NCBI GenBank assembly: GCA_947168045.1
Contig: CAMVKN010000012.1
Location: 1 to 64,000 of the forward strand
Origin: an uncultured Prevotellaceae bacterium
GTDB taxonomy: Bacteria > Bacteroidota > Bacteroidia > Bacteroidales > Bacteroidaceae
Length of the DNA stretch: 64,000 nt
Direction of reading: 5' to 3'
Numbering within the stretch: position 1 is the stretch's first letter; the number at the start of each line of letters is the position of its first letter. Under the pieces are notes generated by a model, which ran no database searches, was not told where the DNA came from, and worked only from the letters and a program-made list of their open reading frames with translations. The position numbers were made by a program, and so were the translations under genes. Positions 1 through 5,662 of the stretch are shown one piece after another.

Positions 1-233
1 CAGGCTCTCGCATTGCCCAAACCACACAGGATAGACAACGCAGTTAGCCCACGCCAGCACGAACTATATAATAAGGTATATAGATACGCACCACGCAGAC
101 GTCTCGTTGCCATCTGCCTGCTGTGGTTTTACGGATTTGCGAGATTCGTGTATCACAACGACAGACGTTTGAAAACGTCTTTCTTATATATATGACCGCC
201 CGCCGCCCACCTTGTGGCTAACAAGCGATGGCG
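1..233 (-). other. Untranslated leader-like stretch, no gene recognised
   Basis: I see no convincing gene here. A minus-strand promoter at 234-241 points into this stretch, so it is probably the 5' leader of a gene beyond the left edge. It contains an inverted repeat (AGACGTTT at 163-170, AAACGTCT at 173-180). The single plus-strand frame open across it lacks any recognisable motif. Inference only. Confidence 0.35.
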
Positions 234-241
234 CAAAATTA
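234..241 (-). promoter_or_regulatory. Bacteroidota-type -7 box, TAATTTTG on the minus strand
   Basis: Read on the minus strand these bases are TAATTTTG, which matches the TAnnTTTG -7 box. It lies directly after the terminator hairpin at 253-273, so one transcript ends and a leftward one begins within about 20 bases. The gene it serves is outside the window. Confidence 0.5.
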
Positions 242-250
242 CAAAAAAAA

Positions 251-316
251 ATCCGAACCGCCAAGCGATTCGGTGATTTTTTTGAAAAGGGCTCGAAATC
301 AATTCTGTTCGGCACA
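251..316 (-). repeat. Repeat B, copy 1, containing a bidirectional terminator
   Basis: These 66 bases match 3573-3638 at all but two positions. At 253-273 lies a hairpin with a 9-pair stem and 3-base loop (CCGAATCGC / GCGGTTCGG on the minus strand, one G-T pair). It is followed on the minus strand by a run of T, and on the plus strand by ATTTTTTT, so it can terminate from both sides. It lies downstream of the 147-residue gene and should end that minus-strand operon. Confidence 0.8.
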
Positions 317-406
317 TTATCCTATCCTTTGAACCAATGTTGCAGGATTTTGTAATGTGTCCCATAATTATTTCATTTTTCCTTCCTATACAAAGAATAC
401 ATTAGG

Positions 407-850
407 CTACAATTGGTGAATGCCATTCTGTGCAAGGTCGGAAAGTTCTCGTTGTATAGCTAATAACAAAAAGTCTTGCTCTGTACCAGGTGCTATGGTC
501 GTGAGCGTCTTGCCACCTACAACACTTTCCCCATTAACGGTTATAAAGATACCTGCATGTGAGGGACTGTCAGAAGAGGCACATTCTTTCACATCATACG
601 CGACCCCTTTCAACCGAATTGCTCTTATGTCTTTCACGCCCATTTCTGCATAGCCATAGAGCTTTCTGTTTTTCCGTTGCGGTATGCTCTTCACGTCATC
701 AATCCAAGATGGGAAAGACATCCTCATTACTGAAAGATACTCTTCATGTATAGAGGCCCTCAGACAAAAAGCCTCTGGCTGAATCTCTCCATTAACAACC
801 ATGCGTGGTGAGAAAATGGCACGGGCTACGCTTTCACTATCTTTTACCAT
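407..850 (-). CDS. Uncharacterised 147-residue protein, second gene of a toxin-antitoxin-like pair
   Basis: I do not recognise a named family. The protein is soluble and mixed alpha/beta, with no signal peptide or membrane segment. It begins six bases after the stop of the 155-residue gene (857-1324), so the two are almost certainly co-transcribed from the promoter-leader repeat at 1359-1438. The stretch DVKECASSDSPSHAGIFI looks like a beta-rich core, and the C-terminus is helical. Its place in an island of PIN and DUF3990 modules suggests the toxin or effector half of a toxin-antitoxin pair. That is inference from context; no catalytic motif is visible. A terminator (253-273) lies about 130 bases downstream. 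Confidence 0.6.
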   Translation of the reverse strand: MVKDSESVARAIFSPRMVVNGEIQPEAFCLRASIHEEYLSVMRMSFPSWIDDVKSIPQRKNRKLYGYAEMGVKDIRAIRLKGVAYDVKECASSDSPSHAGIFITVNGESVVGGKTLTTIAPGTEQDFLLLAIQRELSDLAQNGIHQL

Positions 851-856
851 AATGAG

Positions 857-1324
857 CTAAAGTCTTTTCATCGTACTCAGTACAGCCTTTGGCGAGAATT
901 TGAGATTGTTTTCTCCTTTTGCCTCTCCATCTTGTATCACATAGTATGAGAATCCATTCGTGCCTATGTTAATACCAGACTTCCTTTCTCTGTTTTGTAG
1001 CAGTAGAGTGCCATTAGCCGCAGGGAAGATAGTCCACCCTTGCAGGTCTGAGTCTTTGCTCTTTTGCAACAGATTTTTGAAATTTTTCACGACGTCACGA
1101 TGCAATGGCAATGCGTCGTTCCCATCCCATCCGCGTTCGTACTCTTGGAAGTCAGACAGCCGTTCTATCATTTCGGTGTATGCCTGACTTCTATGAACAA
1201 CGGCAGAACTGTGCGATTGCACCAGTTTACTGATGAAATCAAGTGTACGCCGGAGATAGTTCTCGTTGTCTGTGATATAACTTAGTTGTTGTAGTAGTTG
1301 CGCATTTAGCTCTGTCGTTGTCAT
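857..1324 (-). CDS. Uncharacterised 155-residue protein, first gene of a toxin-antitoxin-like pair
   Basis: No named family is certain. The first 35 residues (MTTTELNAQLLQQLSYITDN...) form a short acidic helical segment like those at the start of many small Bacteroidota antitoxins. The middle carries YERGWDGNDALPLHRD followed by GWTIFPAANGTLLLQ, a pattern I associate with conserved hypothetical proteins of this phylum. The start at 1324 is supported by the promoter inside repeat A (-7 box 1427-1434), which gives a leader of about 100 bases. The next gene follows after six bases. An antitoxin or immunity role is plausible but inferred from position and the N-terminal helix. Confidence 0.6.
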   Translation of the reverse strand: MTTTELNAQLLQQLSYITDNENYLRRTLDFISKLVQSHSSAVVHRSQAYTEMIERLSDFQEYERGWDGNDALPLHRDVVKNFKNLLQKSKDSDLQGWTIFPAANGTLLLQNRERKSGINIGTNGFSYYVIQDGEAKGENNLKFSPKAVLSTMKRL

Positions 1325-1358
1325 AATTGAGAGGAATAAGGAGAAACGCCTTTTATGA

Positions 1359-1438
1359 TGTCGCGGCTCTCATGGAGTGGCGGTCGTCCGGACGGCCCGC
1401 ACTTGATAGAACTCTGAGAGTCGGGGCAAAGATACAAA
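1359..1438 (-). repeat. Repeat A, copy 1: promoter plus structured leader
   Basis: These 80 bases match 3488-3567 with only two differences. Read on the minus strand, the element begins with the -7 box TATCTTTG (1427-1434). It continues into a transcribed leader with nested inverted repeats: CTCTCAGAGT pairs with ACTC...TGAGAG, and around GTCCGGAC lies a near-perfect GC-rich hairpin. It ends about 35 bases before the 155-residue gene. The second copy has the same position relative to the PIN operon, so both operons share promoter and leader. Confidence 0.8.
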
Positions 1439-1597
1439 AAGTTTAGGAGACCACAAAGAAAATGACAAAAAAATTTGGAAGTAACAAAAAAAACGCCTAT
1501 CTTATTCACTATTGAATTCACTATTGAATTGATGACCATCGAATGATGGATTCGAGTCACTTCTTGTCTTTTTGTGACTATGTCCTGGTGATAGTCG
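1439..1597. other. Intergenic, AT-rich, with a short direct repeat
   Basis: No gene is seen. A 12-base direct repeat (CACTATTGAATT, twice) lies at about 1507-1532. The stretch separates the end of the DUF3791/DUF3990 operon from the next minus-strand promoter. No clear terminator hairpin is visible. Confidence 0.4.
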
Positions 1598-1828
1598 TCA
1601 GATGGTTTGTGTCAGTTCGTTTTGTAAAAAAGAATAGACATAGCCAGGACTTTGATAGTATAGTCCTGTGGTATCATCTTGCAGGCGGTCGAATGTCTTT
1701 GAGGTGTAGAGCACATCAATGGCTTTTTCAGGTGTGTAGTGGTAGTCGTCAACGAGAAAGCCAGCCAGCTCAGCACTCAGTTCGTCCTTTAGCAGTTGTA
1801 TTTGCTTGGATGTCAGTTTTGTTGTCAT
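1598..1828 (-). CDS. Small 76-residue protein of the DUF3990 module
   Basis: A 76-residue soluble protein with the pattern EKAIDVLYTSKTFDRL, then D-T-TGLYYQSPGYVYSFL. I associate this with the small third protein often found beside DUF3990 and DUF3791 genes in Bacteroidota and Clostridia. Its ATG (1828-1826) overlaps the TGA of the DUF3990 gene (1827-1825) as ATGA, so it is probably translationally coupled. It may help neutralise the DUF3990 protein; this is inferred from constant co-occurrence rather than from a motif. The AT-richness matches the rest of the island and contrasts with the GC-rich chromosome to the right. Confidence 0.7.
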   Translation of the reverse strand: MTTKLTSKQIQLLKDELSAELAGFLVDDYHYTPEKAIDVLYTSKTFDRLQDDTTGLYYQSPGYVYSFLQNELTQTI

Positions 1829-2307
1829 GTCCTCGTTAATAGTTTTAGTGCGCGGTCAGTACCGAAATAATACTGGAATGTGATTCCTTTGGCGTATTTA
1901 AGTTCCTCAACCAATCTGGTAAGAGAGATAACGCCTCCCTCATAGCGTCGCAACTGATAGGTGACGCCGTCGTTGGCTATCGGTCCATACACCATGTCAT
2001 AGTCATGTATGGGGTGCTTAGCTTTTCTGTTGCGATTGGCTAACACGAAGAGAGCCCATTCCTCACAGTAGTCAGGATAAACAAGCACTTTGAGTTCACT
2101 GGAAGTCATCTTTGAATCATCGAATAGAAACTCTGTAACCTCGGCTTTACCTTCTTGTGTCTGGCTTACTTTCTGAAAAGCCATGTCCCATGCCTGCTGT
2201 TTGTCAGGCGAGAGATAAAAGCCACTTCCAAAGTCTTTGTAAGGCTTGGAGTGTATAAGGTCTGGCATTTCTATCTTTATGTTCGATCCATGATAGAGTC
2301 GTATCAT
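1825..2307 (-). CDS. DUF3990 family protein, ADP-ribosyltransferase-like
   Basis: A 160-residue protein starting MIRLYHGSN. The segments YHGSN and, about 25 residues later, DFGSGFYLS are typical of DUF3990 and resemble the first two motifs of the ADP-ribosyltransferase fold (a His, then a Tyr in a strand). I chose the ATG at 2307-2305 because it overlaps the TGA of the preceding DUF3791 gene as ATGA; the frame is open nine codons further upstream, but those lie inside the DUF3791 gene. The 3' end overlaps the next gene the same way. The module is widely treated as toxin-antitoxin-like. An activity modifying a host target is inferred, and the target is unknown. Confidence 0.8.
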   Translation of the reverse strand: MIRLYHGSNIKIEMPDLIHSKPYKDFGSGFYLSPDKQQAWDMAFQKVSQTQEGKAEVTEFLFDDSKMTSSELKVLVYPDYCEEWALFVLANRNRKAKHPIHDYDMVYGPIANDGVTYQLRRYEGGVISLTRLVEELKYAKGITFQYYFGTDRALKLLTRT

Positions 2308-2528
2308 CGCAGTTTTCCTCCGTTGTTTTGACACACTTGTACAAGGGCCTCCAAAGTGTCTGGGAATGACTGCGTGTGGAGGACACCGTAATGACGTTGC
2401 AGGTGATCCATGCCCTTGAAGCGCTTCAGATAAGCATAAGCTTGGTTAGGGCACATGCCAAAATGGATGGCAAACTCGCTTATGAGTGCCACTGTATATC
2501 CGATGAAATTTTTCTCTTCATGTGCCAT
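2304..2528 (-). CDS. DUF3791 family small protein
   Basis: A 74-residue protein with the DUF3791 pattern: an N-terminal helix (IGYTVALISEFAIHFGM), then NQAYAYLKRFKGMDHLQRHYGVLHTQSF. This family is a regular neighbour of DUF3990 and is the likely antitoxin or chaperone of the module. It is the first gene of a three-gene operon in which both junctions are ATGA overlaps. A TTG/TACCTTTA promoter (2578-2607) lies about 50 bases upstream. No membrane or export signal. Confidence 0.75.
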   Translation of the reverse strand: MAHEEKNFIGYTVALISEFAIHFGMCPNQAYAYLKRFKGMDHLQRHYGVLHTQSFPDTLEALVQVCQNNGGKLR

Positions 2529-2577
2529 ACAGTATTGTTATTGTAATGAATGTAACGAACTATATACGTTTCGGCTG

Positions 2578-2607
2578 TAAAGGTACGAATATTTTTTTGA
2601 TTTACAA
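2578..2607 (-). promoter_or_regulatory. Promoter of the DUF3791/DUF3990 operon
   Basis: On the minus strand TTG (2607-2605) is followed after 19 bases by TACCTTTA (2585-2578), one base off the TAnnTTTG consensus. It is followed by the DUF3791 start at 2528. This is the only operon in the island not preceded by repeat A. Confidence 0.55.
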
Positions 2608-2674
2608 GCAAAAAGACGGAAAATAATACAAAAAATGATGCTGATGACCATTCGTCAAGTCAAGGGCTATTAGA

Positions 2675-2866
2675 CTAACAATTGTTATACCCCATCCGTT
2701 CTATCATCGTCAAGTCGGAAAGATAAGTGTTCTTAATGTACTCAATAAAACGCTCTGCTTCTTCTTGCGAATATGTCTTGCCTGCCATCACATCAGCATG
2801 ACTTCGCGTCAAAATGGCAATTAAAGCGTCTTCATCCGTTGATATTCTATGCATAGTACTCATCAT
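2675..2866 (-). CDS. Uncharacterised 63-residue protein downstream of the PIN toxin
   Basis: A short acidic helical protein (SQEEAERFIEYIKNTYLSDL) starting 12 bases after the stop of the PIN-domain gene, on the same strand. The start may be the first or second Met (2866 or 2863). It could be an antitoxin encoded after its toxin, or an accessory of the pair. I do not recognise the family; size and position are the only evidence. The promoter of the next operon begins about 70 bases downstream, so it ends the PIN transcription unit. Confidence 0.5.
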   Translation of the reverse strand: MMSTMHRISTDEDALIAILTRSHADVMAGKTYSQEEAERFIEYIKNTYLSDLTMIERMGYNNC

Positions 2867-2878
2867 GCCTTATAAAAA

Positions 2879-3301
2879 CTATCTTTTATTTAATATCAGG
2901 TTAAGACCTTGCTTGGTATAAAAATCGAATTTGCCATCATCAGAAATAAGCGGCATTTTCTCTGTAATGGCATGAGAAATAATCAAATGGTCTGACGGGT
3001 CTTTATGGTCTTGTGCGAAATTCAGCCTGAGTCTTGAATATGTTCTCATGTGCTCTTCGGCCAATGGAAGAATCTCTATGAAATACTTATCACGGATGTC
3101 ATCTATCATTTGTTCAGAAGTCTTCCAGTATTTAGAAACGAGCTTGCCATTATTATGCTGGATGATAAGTTCCCGAATGCTTTCTGCACTCATGCAGATG
3201 ACAGTATCGTAGTCTTTCAGTAAAGCCAACACGTCCCTTGACAATAAGCCACGGTCTGTTGCATAATGGATGAAGATACACGTGTCAATAAGGTATCTCA
3301 T
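2879..3301 (-). CDS. PIN-domain ribonuclease, VapC-like toxin
   Basis: A 140-residue single-domain PIN protein. The acidic metal-binding set is complete: Asp6 in MRYLIDTCIF, Glu44 in SIREL, Asp104 in DPSDHLI and Asp121/Asp122 in SDDGKF. VapC-type PIN proteins are Mg-dependent RNases acting on tRNA or rRNA, held inactive by a partner. I chose the ATG at 3301 because the homologous region begins there; the open frame continues upstream to 3427, but that stretch is covered in another frame by a 47-codon gene ending nine bases before this start. Likely co-transcribed from repeat A at 3488-3567 with its small upstream partner and the 63-residue protein downstream. Confidence 0.85.
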   Translation of the reverse strand: MRYLIDTCIFIHYATDRGLLSRDVLALLKDYDTVICMSAESIRELIIQHNNGKLVSKYWKTSEQMIDDIRDKYFIEILPLAEEHMRTYSRLRLNFAQDHKDPSDHLIISHAITEKMPLISDDGKFDFYTKQGLNLILNKR

Positions 3302-3309
3302 TGGTACTA

Positions 3310-3453
3310 CTACCGACTTGCGTAAACACCATATTTCTCGCAGGTTATTGTACCCTGCATTTTCATTGAAGTTGCTTCCCTTATCTCCACTCTTTTCTTT
3401 CTTTCTTCTAATGGAAGCATCTCCCACGACACTGTTATCAACTCTTTTGCCAT
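3310..3453 (-). CDS. Small 47-residue protein upstream of the PIN toxin, candidate antitoxin
   Basis: An ATG at 3453 opens a 47-codon frame ending in TAG (3312-3310), eight bases before the PIN start. It reads MAKELITVSWEMLPLEERKK and continues to ...CEKYGVYASR. It is very charged in the first half (EERKKRVEIRE). It has the position, size and spacing expected of an antitoxin encoded ahead of a PIN toxin, and is preceded by the leader of repeat A. An in-frame stop sits just upstream, which fixes the ATG as start. I do not recognise a family. It could also be a short leader peptide. Confidence 0.5.
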   Translation of the reverse strand: MAKELITVSWEMLPLEERKKRVEIREATSMKMQGTITCEKYGVYASR

Positions 3454-3487
3454 ATTGTCAAACTAAATTAGTAAACGTCTTTTGTTT

Positions 3488-3567
3488 TGTCGCGGCTCTC
3501 ATGGAGTGTCGGTCGTCCGGACGGCCCGCACTTGATAGAACTCTGAGAGTCGGGGCAAAGTTACAAA
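3488..3567 (-). repeat. Repeat A, copy 2: promoter plus structured leader
   Basis: This 80-base element is 78/80 identical to 1359-1438. The minus-strand -7 box is TAACTTTG (3563-3556). The transcribed part holds the same nested inverted repeats (CTCTCA / TGAGAG outside, GTCCGGAC at the centre). It ends about 35 bases before the 47-codon gene. On its upstream side it abuts repeat B (3573-3638), so a terminator and a promoter sit back to back. Confidence 0.8.
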
Positions 3568-3572
3568 CAAAA

Positions 3573-3638
3573 ATCCGAACCGCCAAGCGATTCGGCGATT
3601 TTCTTGAAAAGGGCTCGAAATCAATTCTGTTCGGCACA
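3573..3638 (-). terminator. Repeat B, copy 2: terminator
   Basis: These 66 bases match 251-316 at 64 positions. The hairpin (3575-3595, 9-pair stem) is followed on the minus strand by ATTTTTG, just after the stop of the RlpA-like gene, so it should end that transcript. Its plus-strand exit CGATTTTC is weaker. Together with copy 1 it brackets the toxin-antitoxin island. Confidence 0.75.
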
Positions 3639-3645
3639 ATACTGT

Positions 3646-4110
3646 TCAGTATTGCACGGGCGGGATGCTGTCGACGGGTGGTGGGGGGCCTTCTTTCAAG
3701 GGGTCATAGACGGTGATCTCGACGTTGGCGATGCCCCGGCGGAGGATGCCGAGCTGACGGGCGGCACACCAGGAGAGGTCGATGATGCGACCACGGCCGA
3801 AGGGTCCACGGTCGTTGACCTTGACCACCACCTGCTGTCCGTTGCGGGGGTTGACCACCCTGAGCCACGTGCCAAAGGGATGCGTACGGTGTGCACAGGT
3901 GAGACTGTCGTGATGCAAGCGCTCGCCACTGCTTGTCATGCGGCCCGTGGCCCGCTTGCCGTAGTAAGAGGCGACGCCCTTCTCCGTCTGGCCGATGGCC
4001 ATACTAAATGATAAATGATAAATGATAAATGATAAACTAATCAGCCTACCAGCACCTCTGAGAAGAAAACCCTTTACGCCCTTGCTGGCGCAGCCCTTAT
4101 CATTTATCAC
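3646..4110 (-). CDS. RlpA-like double-psi beta-barrel protein
   Basis: A 154-residue exported protein of the RlpA family. [19 protein letters not shown] opens the domain, and [31 protein letters not shown] and AARQLGI are the classic double-psi barrel motifs, including the conserved Asp of NDRGPF. Full RlpA cleaves denuded peptidoglycan at the septum; this version lacks a SPOR domain, as many short Bacteroidota forms do. The signal peptide is odd: its core, [12 protein letters not shown], is encoded by tandem copies of an ATAAATG-type repeat (4004-4036). The start at 4110 gives a long basic n-region; initiation further inside is possible. It ends seven bases before the terminator repeat B. 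Confidence 0.85.
   Translation of the reverse strand: MINDKGCASKGVKGFLLRGAGRLISLSFIIYHLSFSMAIGQTEKGVASYYGKRATGRMTSSGERLHHDSLTCAHRTHPFGTWLRVVNPRNGQQVVVKVNDRGPFGRGRIIDLSWCAARQLGILRRGIANVEITVYDPLKEGPPPPVDSIPPVQY
4004..4036 (-). repeat. AAATGATA tandem repeat encoding a signal-peptide core
   Basis: About four copies of a TAAATGA-type heptamer, translated on the minus strand as [11 protein letters not shown] in the RlpA-like signal peptide. A longer non-coding tract of the same type lies just upstream of the gene (4088-4163). Confidence 0.85.
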
Positions 4111-4163
4111 TTATCAATTATCATTTATCAATTATCATTTATTATTTATCATTTATCATTTAG
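4088..4163. repeat. TTTATCA-type tract between gdhA and the RlpA-like gene
   Basis: Repeated ATTTATCA and ATTATCA units fill the gap between the two minus-strand genes and spill into the first codons of the RlpA-like gene. On the gdhA side the tract ends in GGTTTGCGG...CCGCAAACC, a perfect hairpin (about 4161-4185) that could act in gdhA termination. Confidence 0.75.
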
Positions 4164-4187
4164 GTTTGCGGCCTAAGCCGCAAACCG

Positions 4188-5528
4188 CTACACGATTCCT
4201 TGTGCCAGCATGGCCTTGGCCACCTTCATGAAGCCGGCCACATTGGCGCCCTTCACGTAGTTGATGTAGCCCGACGGCTCCTTGCCATACTTCACGCACT
4301 GCTCGTGGATGCCATGCATAATCTGGTGCAGTCGCTGGTCTACCTCCTCAGCCGTCCATGCCATGCGCATGCTGTTCTGTGTCATCTCCAGTCCGCTGGT
4401 GGCCACGCCGCCGGCATTGACGGCCTTGCCAGGAGCGAAGAGCTGGCCTGCGGCAACGAACTTGTTGACGGCCTCAGCGGTGCAGCCCATGTTGCTGACC
4501 TCAGCCACACACAGCGGCTTGTTGGCCAGAATCATGTCGGCATCGTCGCCGTTCAGCTCGTTCTGCGTGGCGCAGGGCAGGTAGATGTCGGCCTTCTGCT
4601 CCCACGGCTTCTTACCCTCGAAGAAGGTAGCGCCGTCGAAGTCGTCAGCATAGGGTGCACACACATCGTTGCCCGATGCACGCAGCTCCAGCAGGTAGTC
4701 AATCTTCTCAGCGTCCAGTCCTGCGGGGTCGTAGATGTAGCCGTCAGGTCCGCTGATGGTGATGACCTTGGCGCCCAGCTCGGTAGCCTTCTTGGCTGCG
4801 CCCCATGCCACATTGCCAAAGCCTGAGAGTGCCACGGTCTTGCCCTTGATGTCGAGGCCATGGGTGTCGAGCATGTGGTGTACGAAATAGAGTGCGCCAT
4901 AGCCGGTGGCCTCCGGACGCAGGATGCTGCCGCCCCACTCCAGTCCCTTGCCTGTGAGGGTGGCTCCATGGAACTGCGACGTCAGCTTCTTGTACATGCC
5001 GAAGAGATAGCCTATCTCACGTCCGCCCACGCCGATGTCGCCAGCGGGCACGTCCATGTCAGGACCGATGACCTTGTATAGCTCCATCATAAATGCCTGG
5101 CAGAAGCGCATAATCTCCGCCTCGCTCTTGCCGCGGGGGGCAAAGTCAGAGCCACCCTTGCCACCGCCCATAGGCAGCGTGGTGAGGGCGTTCTTGAACG
5201 TCTGCTCAAAGCCCAGGAACTTCAGGATGCTCAGGTTGACCGAGGGGTGGAAGCGCAGTCCGCCCTTGTAGGGGCCGATGGCGCTGTTGAACTGCACACG
5301 GTAGCCGATGTTCACCTGCACCTCGCCCTTGTCGTCGACCCAGGGCACACGGAATGTAGTGATGCGCTCCGGTTCCACGATGCGCTCCACAATCTTTGCC
5401 TTCTCGAACTCAGGATGCTGGTTGTAGACATCCTTGATGCTCTCCAGTACCTCACGTACTGCCTGAAGGAACTCCACTTCGCCGGGGTGCTTGCGCTCCA
5501 GCTGCTGCATAATCATCTCAACTTCCAT
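4188..5528 (-). CDS. gdhA: NADP-specific glutamate dehydrogenase
   Basis: 446 residues, essentially the length of the hexameric NADP-type enzyme. It interconverts 2-oxoglutarate plus ammonia and glutamate in the cytoplasm, the main ammonia-assimilation step at high nitrogen in Bacteroidales. Motifs visible: GPYKGGLRFHPSVN (substrate-binding Lys), PMGGGKGGSDFAPRGKS (catalytic Lys region), GGREIGYLFGMYKKL, and the Rossmann loop SGFGNVAWGAAKKA for the cofactor. A canonical promoter lies just upstream (5567-5597). It faces the same way as the RlpA-like gene but is separated by repeats and a hairpin, so it is probably a single-gene unit. Confidence 0.97.
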   Translation of the reverse strand: MEVEMIMQQLERKHPGEVEFLQAVREVLESIKDVYNQHPEFEKAKIVERIVEPERITTFRVPWVDDKGEVQVNIGYRVQFNSAIGPYKGGLRFHPSVNLSILKFLGFEQTFKNALTTLPMGGGKGGSDFAPRGKSEAEIMRFCQAFMMELYKVIGPDMDVPAGDIGVGGREIGYLFGMYKKLTSQFHGATLTGKGLEWGGSILRPEATGYGALYFVHHMLDTHGLDIKGKTVALSGFGNVAWGAAKKATELGAKVITISGPDGYIYDPAGLDAEKIDYLLELRASGNDVCAPYADDFDGATFFEGKKPWEQKADIYLPCATQNELNGDDADMILANKPLCVAEVSNMGCTAEAVNKFVAAGQLFAPGKAVNAGGVATSGLEMTQNSMRMAWTAEEVDQRLHQIMHGIHEQCVKYGKEPSGYINYVKGANVAGFMKVAKAMLAQGIV

Positions 5529-5566
5529 AGTGTTTAGGTTTTAAAAGGTTATAGTTGTCTACGCTG

Positions 5567-5597
5567 CAAAGATAGCACATTTTGAAGTAACGACCAA
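5567..5597 (-). promoter_or_regulatory. gdhA promoter
   Basis: On the minus strand TTG (5597-5595), 20 bases, then TATCTTTG (5574-5567), a full TAnnTTTG match. The start codon is about 40 bases downstream. Confidence 0.8.
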
Positions 5598-5630
5598 AAA
5601 AAACGGCAAAAATATTTTTTTGCCGTTTTC
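5598..5630 (-). terminator. Terminator of the SusC/SusD/FAS1 run
   Basis: A hairpin of AACGGCAAAAA against TTTTTGCCGTT with a short AT loop, followed on the minus strand by a run of eight T. It lies about 35 bases after the SusD stop (5663), so it ends the long surface-protein run and insulates gdhA. A smaller GC hairpin (GGCGCTATGCGCC, about 5641-5653) sits between. Confidence 0.85.
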
Positions 5631-5662
5631 CTTGTTGTCTGGCGCTATGCGCCAGGGGGATG

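Noticed and set aside
13..195. Small plus-strand open frame at the left edge
   Set aside because: No motif, odd composition, no promoter on that strand, and it lies within a stretch that looks like a minus-strand leader.
1359..1438. Repeat A as an integron attC site or invertible promoter
   Set aside because: No attC core sites or integrase are seen, and the promoter lies outside the inverted-repeat arms, so inversion would not switch it.
1321..1560. Minus-strand open frame across repeat A
   Set aside because: It covers the promoter and leader of the 155-residue gene and overlaps its start; sequence is low complexity.
3302..3427. N-terminal extension of the PIN gene to 3427
   Set aside because: The PIN fold starts at 3301, and the region is better explained by the 47-codon gene in another frame.
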